From NCBI RefSeq assembly GCF_008369445.1, contig NZ_VTWH01000003.1:516063-580062 (forward strand): a DNA stretch of 64,000 nt, written 5' to 3'. This document shows, one piece after another, positions 50,963 to 59,923 of the stretch. A program made the position numbers and the translations under genes. The stretch is from Aureimonas fodinaquatilis. Its GTDB lineage: Bacteria > Pseudomonadota > Alphaproteobacteria > Rhizobiales > Rhizobiaceae. Each line of letters opens with the position of its first letter. Positions within the stretch are counted from its first letter, which is position 1. The notes beneath the pieces were generated by a model, which was not told the DNA's origin, ran no database searches, and worked only from the letters and a program-made list of their open reading frames with translations.

Positions 50963-51928
50963 ATGAAGAACACGGCACACAAAACACGGGTGCTTCCGGT
51001 TTTCGGAGCGCTTCTTTTCAGCACAATGATGGTGGCGGTGGCTGCTGCCGCTGCGGATGACAATGATCCGCCGCTTACTGAATATCTGTCGGCGGAAGAT
51101 CCACCGGCATTTGATACACCTGAGCAAGCGGTGGAGGCGTTTAAATCAACCATCATCGGCGGCGATTTTGACAGGCTGACGCAATTGCTTGGCCTGGATG
51201 CAGCGAAGGCGAAAGCCAGTGATGGCGCGAGAGACAATTACGCGAAAATACAGGCAGGCGTGAAGGAAAAAGTGGTGCTCGCCGAAGATCAGGACGGTGG
51301 CAAGGTTCTGGAAATCGGCAATCAGCTATGGCCGCTACCATTTCCACTGGTGCGGATGGATGATGGAAAATGGGTCTTCGACACCTATGCCGGGCTTGAA
51401 GAGATCGCCGATCGTCGCGTGGGAGAGAACGAGCTGGCGACCATTGCCACAATGCGGTTCTATGTCGATGCCCAGGAGGACTACGCATCGCGCGACCGAG
51501 ACGATGATGGTGTTCTGGAATATGCGCAAAAGCTGATCAGCACCGAAGGCCAGCACGACGGACTCTATTGGCCCGACGAACAGGGCGATGGCGACGAAAG
51601 CCCGGCGGGCTCGGGACTGATGGAGGGAAGCGCGCTGGAAGACGCCAAAGCGGGACTTGGATATAACGGCTACCACTACCGTATCCTTACCGGCCAGGGC
51701 GACAATGTTGCCGGCGGAAAATTCGACTACGCCATTAACGGCAATATGATCGCCGGTTTCGGGCTTGTCGCCTGGCCCGCAAAATACGGAATTACCGGCG
51801 TCAAAACCTTCGTCGTCAACAAAAGCGGCATCGTCTACGAGGCTGACCTTGGAGATGAGTCCGCAACCTTAGGTGAGCAAATCCGAACGTTTAATCCTTC
51901 GGATCAGTGGGTCATCGTCCAGGAGTAA
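50963..51928 (+). CDS. DUF2950 family secreted protein
   Basis: 321 residues from the ATG at 50963 (MKNTAHKTRVLPVFG), with AAGGAACGG upstream and 22 bases after the DUF3300 stop. Signal peptide residues 1-32. Family blocks: F-D-T-P-E-Q-A-V-E-A-F, R-F-Y-V-D-A-Q-E-D-Y-A-S-R-D-R-D-D-D-G-V-L-E-Y-A near 180, H-D-G-L-Y-W-P, Y-N-G-Y-H-Y-R-I-L-T-G-Q-G, G-F-G-L-V-A-W-P-A-K-Y-G and V-V-N-K-S-G-I-V-Y-E-A-D-L-G. The D-R-D-D-D-G segment could bind Ca. Function unknown; it is translated with the DUF3300 gene. Confidence 0.9.
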   Translation: MKNTAHKTRVLPVFGALLFSTMMVAVAAAAADDNDPPLTEYLSAEDPPAFDTPEQAVEAFKSTIIGGDFDRLTQLLGLDAAKAKASDGARDNYAKIQAGVKEKVVLAEDQDGGKVLEIGNQLWPLPFPLVRMDDGKWVFDTYAGLEEIADRRVGENELATIATMRFYVDAQEDYASRDRDDDGVLEYAQKLISTEGQHDGLYWPDEQGDGDESPAGSGLMEGSALEDAKAGLGYNGYHYRILTGQGDNVAGGKFDYAINGNMIAGFGLVAWPAKYGITGVKTFVVNKSGIVYEADLGDESATLGEQIRTFNPSDQWVIVQE

Positions 51929-52045
51929 ACCGGGCCAGCCAAGGCGAAAACGATGATTGATCTGCGCTTTAATGCCGCATAATATACCCGGTACTCCGGG
52001 ATGCGCAGGGGACTGCCGGTCCTGGTGATGCATGGGGGTGAAACG

Positions 52046-53851
52046 ATGAATTTCGTGCGTCCAGCAGATCCGCCGTTGCATGTGCCAATTGCCGACGATG
52101 AGATACGTCAGCAACTATCCAGGGTTTTATCGAGCCGGGCCTTTGATGCGCCTGATCGTGCGCAAAAATTCCTGTCCTACGTTATCGAAGAAACGTTGCA
52201 GGGGCGTGCCGACCGCATCAAGGCCTATTCCATCGCGCTGGAGGTGTTCGGGCGCGATGCGTCCTTTGATGCACAGAACGACCCTGCCGTTCGCATCGAA
52301 GCTGGTCGGGTTCGGCGAGCTCTCGAACACTATTATCTGCTGGAGGGGCAGCAGGATCCCATCCTGATCACCATACCGAAAGGTGGTTATGTCCCGGCTT
52401 TCACTCGTTTCCACGAATTGAAGGCCATGACGAGTGAACTTAATCCCAGGCGTCCACCATTGGTACAGGGCACTGCCCGCACGGCGGGCATGATGTCCGC
52501 TGCTGCGCTGTTGATCGGCGCTGGCCTCTGGGTCGTGTTCAGCAGTTCAATTGTGCCAACGTTCCGGGCAAGTGAACCAGATATTGCTTTGAAAGCCGTA
52601 CCGCCCATTCCCACGGTCATTGTCGCGCCTTTTGAAGATATTACAGGTACACAAAGCTCGTCACTTTTTGCTCGAGGGTTAACCGATGAACTGATCGGCC
52701 AGATGGCGCGGTTCAAAGAGATTGTTATTCTGGCTGGCGATCGTTCAGGAAGCGCAATGACGGAGCCGGGCCACGGTTCCGAACTGCCGCTTTACGGACT
52801 GGAAGGCCGCGTTCGTCTGGATGACAACCGTCTGAGATTTTCGGCGCGCCTGATCGACCGCTCAAGCAAGGCGATTATCTGGACAAAATCTTATGATGCG
52901 GCACTTGGCCGACGCGAGCTGCTTGATATTGAAACGGAATTTGCCGGGGAGGTGGCAACTGCCCTGGCCCAACCCTATGGGGTGATCTTTCAGGCAACGG
53001 CGTCCGAGCTCGTGAAGTCGCAGGTGAAGGGCGCTCAAGCGTATGCCTGTACCTTGTCCTATTACGGATATCGCTCTGATCTTAACCGGCAGACGCATAC
53101 CTCAGTTCAGGATTGTCTCAAGCAGGTTGTCATTGATTATCCAGGCTATGCAACTGCCTGGGCATTGCTGTCACTGACCTATCTGGACGAGTTGCGTTTT
53201 CGCTATCGCCTTGAATCCTCCGGGCCGCCACCTATTGATCTTGCGGTGGAGGCCGCCGATCGTGCTGCGGAACTCGACCCCGGCAATGTGCGTGCTTTGC
53301 AGGCCGAAATGCTCGCCAAATTTTTCAGCGGCGATGTCAAAAATGCTTTGTACATTGGCGAACGTGCCTATGCGATCAATCCGAATGATACGGAATTCAC
53401 TGCGGAATATGGTTTTCGTCTGGCTCTGTCGGGAGAATGGGAACGTGGTTGTGAGTTGATCTCGCTCAGCATTGATCGAAATCCCGGTCCGATGGAGTAT
53501 TTCCAGTCAGCGATGGCAATCTGCGCATATATTGGCGGCGATTATGCGGAAGCCGAGCGCTGGGCCCGCACCTCGAACCTGAGTGGGAATCCGATTTACC
53601 ATCTCATCATGATCGCTATTTACGGCCAGCGCGGAAAGATGCTGGAGGCTCAGGTGGAACTAGGATGGCTGGAACTCAATGCCCCGCAATATCTGGAGGA
53701 TACCCGCAAGGAAGTGACATCGCGCATTCTACGCGACGAAGATCAGGAGCATTTTATTGCAGGGCTGCGCAAAGCAGGGGTTTACGTGTCGGCAGTGCCA
53801 TCGCCCCGTGCAGAGGATTCGCTGGTTGACCTGAATCCGCCTCGGGGGTGA
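52046..53851 (+). CDS. Membrane-anchored regulator-like protein with TPR-type periplasmic domain
   Basis: About 601 residues from the ATG at 52046, which has GGGGGTGA upstream. Residues 15-118 form a conserved N-terminal domain seen in several adenylate-cyclase-like or TolB-like proteins (I-R-Q-Q-L-S-R-V-L, F-L-S-Y-V-I-E-E-T-L-Q-G and I-T-I-P-K-G-G-Y-V-P-A-F at the end), wing-like but not a proven DNA binder. One membrane segment is at about 146-170. The rest is periplasmic, with a TolB/FlgO-like section (P-T-V-I-V-A-P-F-E-D-I-T-G) and TPR-like repeats. The topology resembles CadC. No cyclase catalytic residues are seen. Confidence 0.78.
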   Translation: MNFVRPADPPLHVPIADDEIRQQLSRVLSSRAFDAPDRAQKFLSYVIEETLQGRADRIKAYSIALEVFGRDASFDAQNDPAVRIEAGRVRRALEHYYLLEGQQDPILITIPKGGYVPAFTRFHELKAMTSELNPRRPPLVQGTARTAGMMSAAALLIGAGLWVVFSSSIVPTFRASEPDIALKAVPPIPTVIVAPFEDITGTQSSSLFARGLTDELIGQMARFKEIVILAGDRSGSAMTEPGHGSELPLYGLEGRVRLDDNRLRFSARLIDRSSKAIIWTKSYDAALGRRELLDIETEFAGEVATALAQPYGVIFQATASELVKSQVKGAQAYACTLSYYGYRSDLNRQTHTSVQDCLKQVVIDYPGYATAWALLSLTYLDELRFRYRLESSGPPPIDLAVEAADRAAELDPGNVRALQAEMLAKFFSGDVKNALYIGERAYAINPNDTEFTAEYGFRLALSGEWERGCELISLSIDRNPGPMEYFQSAMAICAYIGGDYAEAERWARTSNLSGNPIYHLIMIAIYGQRGKMLEAQVELGWLELNAPQYLEDTRKEVTSRILRDEDQEHFIAGLRKAGVYVSAVPSPRAEDSLVDLNPPRG

Positions 53852-53884
53852 TTTTCTGCGCGTCGAACTGAGCAGGTTTCCGGG

Positions 53885-54352
53885 TCAGCTGGCTGGCGGT
53901 TCCCAGTTGAGATAAAAGCCGATGTCGCCGGGAACGCCACCCGGAAAATTGATCACCATGGCTTTCAGCCGATAGCCTTGCGGCTGCGCCACTTCCTTGA
54001 ACCGGTCGTAAAGTTCCTTGGCCTTGCCCTGCAGAGTCTGCGGCCAGTCCGGATCGCCGCTGTTGATGGCGCGTCCACTGTCGCTGCAGAAGTCGGATGG
54101 AAAACTGTAGACCAGGGCTTCCATCTTGCCGTCTTTCAACGCCCGCGTTACGAGGTTGCGGATGGTGGCGCGTTCCTTTTCGCCCACATGCTGATTGAAA
54201 AACTCGTCAGCAAATTTCGAGAGCTCGTCCTGCCTGCTGTTGCGGTTTTTGTTCTCAAGTTCCGTCGCAGCGCGCCGCTTCTCAAACATCTCATTGCGCA
54301 GGGCTTCCGCGCTTGGAACGGGTGTGTTTGGATCGAGAGTGTTCGGTGACAT
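53885..54352 (-). CDS. Conserved hypothetical protein
   Basis: 155 residues, no signal peptide or membrane segment. The N-terminal third is charged and probably helical (E-M-F-E-K-R-R-A-A-T-E-L-E-N-K). The C-terminal half is globular: A-L-V-Y-S-F-P-S-D-F-C-S-D-S-G-R-A-I, D-P-D-W-P-Q-T-L-Q-G-K-A-K-E-L and G-D-I-G-F-Y-L-N-W. Members of this unnamed family occur in Rhizobiales, as far as I recall. It is convergent with the preceding gene and stands alone. Confidence 0.75.
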   Translation of the reverse strand: MSPNTLDPNTPVPSAEALRNEMFEKRRAATELENKNRNSRQDELSKFADEFFNQHVGEKERATIRNLVTRALKDGKMEALVYSFPSDFCSDSGRAINSGDPDWPQTLQGKAKELYDRFKEVAQPQGYRLKAMVINFPGGVPGDIGFYLNWEPPAS

Positions 54353-54495
54353 ATCCTCGGCTCCGTGTTTGTTGGATGGTCGAGAGTAAGCCCGGGCCCG
54401 CTTTGTTTGAAGTAAAATACGGTAAAATCGCCGATGATGATTGGCGGCCGTTAATCGCCACAGCCCGCCGCTCTTTCGATAAAACTCGCCGGGAG

Positions 54496-55188
54496 CTAGA
54501 CACCCAGAGCCATATCCAAAGCGGCATTGCAGTGAATCAACGTTGTATCAAATACCGGGATCGGCACGTTTGATTCATTCAGCAACATGCCAACCTCTGT
54601 ACAGCCAAGGATCAGGCAGTCCGCGCCACGCGTCTCCAACCTGGCGGCAATGGACACATAGGCTGCTTCGCTCTCTTCGGTTACAATGCCGCGGCACAGT
54701 TCTTCATAAATGATCTGATGGGTTGCTGCCCTGTCCGCAGCGTTCGGCACAATCGGTTCCAGCCCTGCCACCTTCAGCCTGTCCAGATAAAATGACTGCT
54801 CCATTGTAAACGCCGTCGCCATCAGCCCCGGTGCCCTAAGGCCCCGTTCCTGAATGGCGAATGCTGTTGCATCAGCGATGTGCAGGAGAGGGATGCTGAC
54901 GCCCTGCATCATCTGCTCTGCCAGCTTGTGCATGGTGTTGGTGGCAAGAATGATGAAATCCGCCCCACCATTTTCCAGCGCCGTGGCCTCGCGGTTCAGC
55001 ACCTCGCCAGCCTCGTCCCATTGGCCGGATTTCTGCAAGGTTTCAATATGCGCGAAATCCAGGGATCGGATCAGCAGTTCCGGCGAATGCAAACCGCCAA
55101 GGCGCTGCTTTGTAAGGGCACACAGTTCCCGATAGTAGATCTGCGTTGATGCGGCCGACATGCCGCCAAGGATACCAATTGTTTTCAT
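54496..55188 (-). CDS. Aspartate/glutamate racemase family protein (YgeA-like)
   Basis: 230 residues from the ATG at 55188 (MKTIGILGGMSAAST). The Asp/Glu racemase fold uses two acid-base residues. Here they are T83 in L-A-T-N-T-M-H-K and C196 in L-I-L-G-C-T-E-V-G, the Thr/Cys pair known from the L-aspartate/glutamate-specific racemase YgeA, rather than two cysteines. It would favour L to D conversion. The gene ends 17 bases before the start of the beta-lactamase-like gene's stop, on the same strand. Confidence 0.85.
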   Translation of the reverse strand: MKTIGILGGMSAASTQIYYRELCALTKQRLGGLHSPELLIRSLDFAHIETLQKSGQWDEAGEVLNREATALENGGADFIILATNTMHKLAEQMMQGVSIPLLHIADATAFAIQERGLRAPGLMATAFTMEQSFYLDRLKVAGLEPIVPNAADRAATHQIIYEELCRGIVTEESEAAYVSIAARLETRGADCLILGCTEVGMLLNESNVPIPVFDTTLIHCNAALDMALGV

Positions 55189-55205
55189 GCGTTGGGAAAG
55201 GATCC

Positions 55206-56789
55206 TCAAGGTTTGCGTGTCAGCGTGCCAAGGCCGGAACTGTTCAGATCATCCATTGTCACCGTTGCGCCGCGCCCATCCGCTCCAATGGTAAAGCTGA
55301 CCGCAACCGGCATCTCAGGCATTTCCGGCGCGGGGTGGTAAAGAAAGATGTCGCGGTCGAAATGCGTCAGGTCAAAGCGGCTGTGGGCGTCTGGCCCCAT
55401 CGTCAGAACCAGCTTTTCATCCGACACCGCAATCTCTGCTTCCCCGAAATAGTCATTGGCGTAACGGCCTGCGTAAGCGTCAAGGTCCAGTGCTGGTTTG
55501 ACAGTTTCCGGCTTGGCGTAGGTCTGTTCTGCCTCTGCAATCGCCGGGCCAAACAGGCCGGCATAGGCCGCGTTCCACGGCTCGGCCCAGTTGCGGGTCA
55601 CACGTCCTTCAAACGCCAGGTCAAAAAAGCTCGCCGCCAGCGCCTCTGGTACTCCGGATGGGAACGAATTGCCGAGAACAACTATGCCAAGCCCCGAATG
55701 TGGATAGAGGGTAACAAGAGTGCGCGCGCCGACACTGAACGCCCCGGCATGGCCCCAGCTGAGCCCGTAACGTTCAAATTCCACATTCCAGCCAAGCCCG
55801 TAAAACGAACTGGCGCCTGTTACCGGATTGTTGCCGCGGGTCATCAAAGGCTGGTGCGTGGCAGACAAGGCATCCGCGGGGATCAGCCGATTGCCATTGT
55901 AAATACCGCCGGAAAGCTCCAGCTTCATCCATTCCGCAAGATCGCGAACAGTGGAACTGATGCCGCCGGCTGGTGCTTGTGCGTCAGCGTCGCGCACCAG
56001 CAGCGCTGCCCAATGGCCATCATCCAGCATGTGCAGCGCGCTGCGATTGGTCTGCGCCACAAAATCAGAGTGCCTTGATGACGTGGCTGCCATGCCCAGC
56101 GGTTGGAAAAGCTTTTGCCGGGTGGCATCCTCCCAGCTCAGCCCCGCTGCGTCGGCTGCTGCCACGGCACCCGCTGTCAGGCCGAAATTGCTGTAGCTGT
56201 AACCGGCCCGGAACGAGCTGGCCGGTGGCACCTGCCGGAGCTTTGACAATATGTCCTGCCGATCAAAGCCCAGAGCCTCAAGCTCGTTGCCTGCATCGCC
56301 CGGCAGGCCGGACCGGTGGGAGAAAAGATCACGCGGCGTGACCTGCTGGCTGGGATAGGCGCCCTGAAGCTGAAAGCCGGGATTGATGTGTGAAACGGGT
56401 GTGTCCCACTCAAGCGCCCCTTCGCCAACCAGCGCGGCAACCACCGTTGAGGAAACCGGCTTGGAAAGAGAGGCGAGCTGAAACACTGTGTCTGCATCCA
56501 CGGTGTCCGGCTTCCCTTCTTCACGCAGGCCAAAGCCCTTGAGAAAAACCACCTCACCCTCGTGCACAACCGCAATCGCCAGCCCCGGCATTTGGGAAGG
56601 GCCGGAGCCAACGCTTTTCAATGCCAGCTCTTCAAGCTGCTGAGCCGCCGATAGCACTTGATCCCGAGCAACGGGCCTCTTGATTTCAAGCGCCGCATCC
56701 GCCTGCGCACCCGCAGGAGCCGCCATCGAAATGGCCAGCAGAGTTGTGGCGGAAAAAGCCAGTATGCGGCTGCGGCGTCTCTTGGTCAT
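55206..56789 (-). CDS. Serine hydrolase of the class C beta-lactamase/esterase family
   Basis: 527 residues from the ATG at 56789 (MTKRRRSRILAFSAT), with AGGGGGA upstream. Signal peptide residues 1-29 end A-G-A-Q-A. The beta-lactamase-type domain has the S-x-x-K motif S107-L-S-K110, the Y-S-N motif in Y-S-Y-S-N-F-G, and W-G-H-A-G in place of K-T-G. The last 140 residues form an extra C-terminal domain typical of long family members. Likely a periplasmic peptidase or esterase acting on D-amino-acid or small-ester bonds; true beta-lactam resistance is unlikely. Confidence 0.88.
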   Translation of the reverse strand: MTKRRRSRILAFSATTLLAISMAAPAGAQADAALEIKRPVARDQVLSAAQQLEELALKSVGSGPSQMPGLAIAVVHEGEVVFLKGFGLREEGKPDTVDADTVFQLASLSKPVSSTVVAALVGEGALEWDTPVSHINPGFQLQGAYPSQQVTPRDLFSHRSGLPGDAGNELEALGFDRQDILSKLRQVPPASSFRAGYSYSNFGLTAGAVAAADAAGLSWEDATRQKLFQPLGMAATSSRHSDFVAQTNRSALHMLDDGHWAALLVRDADAQAPAGGISSTVRDLAEWMKLELSGGIYNGNRLIPADALSATHQPLMTRGNNPVTGASSFYGLGWNVEFERYGLSWGHAGAFSVGARTLVTLYPHSGLGIVVLGNSFPSGVPEALAASFFDLAFEGRVTRNWAEPWNAAYAGLFGPAIAEAEQTYAKPETVKPALDLDAYAGRYANDYFGEAEIAVSDEKLVLTMGPDAHSRFDLTHFDRDIFLYHPAPEMPEMPVAVSFTIGADGRGATVTMDDLNSSGLGTLTRKP

Positions 56790-56889
56790 GGCTTCGTCCC
56801 CCTGAAGCAATTTCATCAAAACCGTTACACAGTTTTGCTGAAATTGTTCAGGTTCGTAAATAGCCGTTTGTGATCAGGGTCAGGCCCGA

Positions 56890-58797
56890 TCAGAACATGT
56901 CCCAAAGACCCAGGGTCAGCCACGGGAACAGGTCGAGCAGCAGAACGATAACGAGCACCGAGATGATGAACGGGACCGCTTCCCGGAACACCGCTCCGGG
57001 TTTTACCTTGGCGATCTGTGATGAAATGAACACCAGAATACCAACAGGCGGCGTTACCCCGCCAAGCTGGAGGGTGACGATCATGATAATTCCCGCCTGT
57101 ACCGGATCGACACCAAACTGCGCCAGAGCCGGCATCAGCAGCGGGGCAACAATCAGCATAGCCGGTGTCAGATCCAGAAACAGGCCAACAATCAGCAGAA
57201 TTGCATTGGTCAGAAGCAGCAGGCCGAACCGGGTATCGACAAAGGTCGAGCTCCAGGCAATGAGCACCTGAGGGATCTGCTCTGCAATCAGCGACCACGC
57301 AAACGGTGCGGTTGCCGCAATCAGAAACGCCACCGTAGCCGTTGCAACAGCACAATCCCGGAAACTCTCGTAAAACTCGCCCCAGGTGTAAGCGCGGTAG
57401 ACAAATTTTCCGAGGAGGAACGTCCACACCAGCGCCATCACGCCGGCTTCTGTGGCCGTGGTGACGCCAAAGCGTATACCGCCAAGAACCAGAACAACAA
57501 TCAGCAATACGGGGATGGCAGAAACAAAGCTGCGGCCGATAACCGAAAGCGGCGCGCGGCGATCTGCCCGCTCATAGTTGCGACGCACCGAAATGATATA
57601 GGCGCAGACCATCAGGGCAATGGTGATGAGAATGGCCGGTATGATGCCGGCGATGAACAGCTTTGCAATGGAAACTTCAACGACCGAGGCAAAGACAAGC
57701 ATGGCAATGGCTGGCGGAACAACATTCGGCAAAATCGCGCTGGTTGCCGTAACCGCACAGGAGAACGCCGGGTCGTAACCGCGCTTGACCATCTCGGGAA
57801 CGATAATTTTTGTCGAACTTGCCGCATCTGCTCCGGGTGAACCGGAAATGCCGCCGACAAGGAAGCTGTTGAGAATATTGACATGCGCCAGGCCGCCGCG
57901 AAAATGCCCGACAAGACTGGACGCGAAGGCGATGAGGCGTGCGGCCAACCCACCCAGATTGAGCAGGAAGCCCGCCGACAGGAAGAACGGGATCGCCAGC
58001 AGAATGAACTTTGCCACGCCATTTGTGGCATTTTGCACAATGCCGGGCGCTGGCAGCAACCCGCCGGTGAAGGTTGTCAGGAAAACACCGGCAAGCAGCG
58101 AGAAGGCGACGGGAACTCCGAGTGCCAGACAGACGAAAAACCCGATGCCGATAATCAGACTGGGAGAGATGCCGCGCAGAGCGTCGCCTGCACCAAAGCT
58201 GAGAGCAGCGTAGAAAGCGCCGCCAATGGCAATGGCCAGCACGTTGCCGAGAAACGTGTTGCCTGCCTCGCTGCGGCGTGTGGCAAGGAAAAACAGCGCA
58301 AGAGCGCCGGCTATCGGAACAACTGCGTAACGGATCGAGTTCGGCCATTGCAATACGGGGCTGAGGCCGCCAACCAGATCTGTCAGCCGATATCCGGCAA
58401 ACACCATCATGATCAGCACAAAGGCCACAATGCCGTTGCGCAGTGCCAGAAACAGTGTCTGTGCCAAAGCCGTCTTTGGCACAGGGATGATTTCAACGCC
58501 AATATGAGCATCCCTGGCAACACCAATCGTGGCACCCAGGAAGATCAACCAGGTGAAGGCGAGGATTGCCACTTCCTCGGTCCAGGCGAAGGCGTTGTTG
58601 AACACATAGCGAGAGATAACGCCGGCAAAGACCGTCAGCGTCATTATCGACAAAAGGGTGAAGAGAGATGCCCCCAGAACAGCTTCAAGGCCATTCCGGA
58701 GTTTGCCCAGGGGGCCGTTGATGGGCTCTGCGCTGCCGGATGCAATGCCTGCACCTTCAAGCGCAGCTTCCTTTTCAAGCTGCTCGATCGACTGCAT
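56890..58797 (-). CDS. TRAP transporter fused permease (DctQ-DctM)
   Basis: 635 residues combining the small and large TRAP membrane subunits. The DctQ part (about 35-190) has four membrane segments with V-I-S-R-Y-V-F-N-N-A-F-A-W-T-E-E. The DctM part (about 205-635) has S-P-S-L-I-I-G-I-G-F-F, S-G-S-P-G-A-D-A-A-S-S near 325 and I-L-P-N-V-V-P-P-A-I-A. A natural fusion is common in TRAP systems. It imports an organic or sugar acid using a sodium or proton gradient. It follows dctP on the same strand after 65 bases. Confidence 0.94.
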   Translation of the reverse strand: MQSIEQLEKEAALEGAGIASGSAEPINGPLGKLRNGLEAVLGASLFTLLSIMTLTVFAGVISRYVFNNAFAWTEEVAILAFTWLIFLGATIGVARDAHIGVEIIPVPKTALAQTLFLALRNGIVAFVLIMMVFAGYRLTDLVGGLSPVLQWPNSIRYAVVPIAGALALFFLATRRSEAGNTFLGNVLAIAIGGAFYAALSFGAGDALRGISPSLIIGIGFFVCLALGVPVAFSLLAGVFLTTFTGGLLPAPGIVQNATNGVAKFILLAIPFFLSAGFLLNLGGLAARLIAFASSLVGHFRGGLAHVNILNSFLVGGISGSPGADAASSTKIIVPEMVKRGYDPAFSCAVTATSAILPNVVPPAIAMLVFASVVEVSIAKLFIAGIIPAILITIALMVCAYIISVRRNYERADRRAPLSVIGRSFVSAIPVLLIVVLVLGGIRFGVTTATEAGVMALVWTFLLGKFVYRAYTWGEFYESFRDCAVATATVAFLIAATAPFAWSLIAEQIPQVLIAWSSTFVDTRFGLLLLTNAILLIVGLFLDLTPAMLIVAPLLMPALAQFGVDPVQAGIIMIVTLQLGGVTPPVGILVFISSQIAKVKPGAVFREAVPFIISVLVIVLLLDLFPWLTLGLWDMF

Positions 58798-58862
58798 ATG
58801 CTCTCTCCTCCCACAAAGCCGGAATGAAAATGTTCATTCCGGCTTTCCCGTCGACGTGTGTG

Positions 58863-59855
58863 TTATTCAGCGGGGGTCGCTTCGGTGATAATTGCCAGAA
58901 GTGGTTCGGCGTCCGGAATTTCTGCCGCAAAGCGTTCACGCACGGGCGAAAGCCGATCGACCCAGGCCTGACGGTCAAACTCTTCGACTATGGTTGAGCC
59001 TTGTTCGACAGTGGCCTGCAAGGCTGCCGCATCTGCCTCTGCCAGCAGTGGTGCGTAAGCGGCCTGCGCTTCAAGCGCTGCTTCCTGAAGTGCGGCGCGA
59101 TGCTCTTCCGGCAGGGATTGCACCCAGCTATCTGCAACAACCCACGTGCCGATTGCATAAATATGGCTTAGCGGGGTGTAGTAAGGCGCAACTTCAAAGA
59201 ACCGCGAGGTCAGATAGTTGGAAGCGGTGTTGTCAAACAGATCAATAACGCCGGTCTGCATGGAATTGTAGATTTCCGGCGCAGGAATTGGCACCGGGTT
59301 GGCGCCAGCGGCCTCCCACAAAGCCACGTGGATAGGGCTTTGAATGACGCGCATGCGCTTGCCTGCAACATCGGCCACATCGGCAATCTGCGTCTTGGAA
59401 ATCAGCGAGCGGCCACCATTTGGCGTGAAGCCAAGCAGGTGAAAGCCATTGTCAGTGAAGTTCTGCTTCAATGCTTCCGTCAGCGGTTCGCTGACGCTCA
59501 TGACATGCTCGTCGCTTTCAAACACGAATGGCAGATCCAGCACCTGTAATTGTGGCACCCATTGTGCCAGAACCGAGCTGGTCAGAATGCCCATGTGAAC
59601 GGAACCGATGCGCATTCCTTCCGCCGATTCAGCTTCACCGCCAAGCAGGCTGTTGGGGAACAGCTGAATTTCAACGGCTCCGTCGGTCTTCTCCGCAACG
59701 AGTTCGGCAAAAATCTGAGCGGCGCGATATTTTGGGTTGTCCTCCCGAACATCCAGCGAAAAACGCGCAGTGTAGTCGGCGGCAAAAGTGGCCGAGGTGA
59801 GGGCACCCAACAGGGCGAGCGAAATTGGCAGTGCGCCAGCTTTGAAATTCAACAT
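58863..59855 (-). CDS. TRAP transporter substrate-binding protein (DctP)
   Basis: 330 residues from the ATG at 59855 (MLNFKAGALPISLALL), with a strong GGAGG upstream. Signal peptide residues 1-25 end T-F-A-A-D. DctP-family blocks are K-Y-R-A-A-Q-I-F-A-E-L-V-A, V-E-I-Q-L-F-P-N-S-L-L-G-G-E-A-E-S, G-K-R-M-R-V-I-Q-S-P with the ligand-binding Arg, and Y-N-S-M-Q-T-G-V-I-D. Its neighbours (an enolase and an SDR) suggest a sugar-acid ligand. It follows the GntR regulator gene on the same strand, 68 bases after its stop. Confidence 0.93.
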   Translation of the reverse strand: MLNFKAGALPISLALLGALTSATFAADYTARFSLDVREDNPKYRAAQIFAELVAEKTDGAVEIQLFPNSLLGGEAESAEGMRIGSVHMGILTSSVLAQWVPQLQVLDLPFVFESDEHVMSVSEPLTEALKQNFTDNGFHLLGFTPNGGRSLISKTQIADVADVAGKRMRVIQSPIHVALWEAAGANPVPIPAPEIYNSMQTGVIDLFDNTASNYLTSRFFEVAPYYTPLSHIYAIGTWVVADSWVQSLPEEHRAALQEAALEAQAAYAPLLAEADAAALQATVEQGSTIVEEFDRQAWVDRLSPVRERFAAEIPDAEPLLAIITEATPAE

Positions 59856-59923
59856 GCAGTTCCTCCAGTTTGGCTGCTCCTCTGCAGCCATCTTCTTCAG
59901 TGACAGTATGTCCTTGGGCGAAT

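Noticed and set aside
55146..56078. 310-codon open frame antisense to the serine hydrolase
   Set aside because: The minus-strand gene has the catalytic motifs and signal peptide; the plus frame has none.
57883..58827. 314-codon open frame antisense to the TRAP permease
   Set aside because: Gln/Asn/Cys-rich antisense translation of membrane-protein codons.
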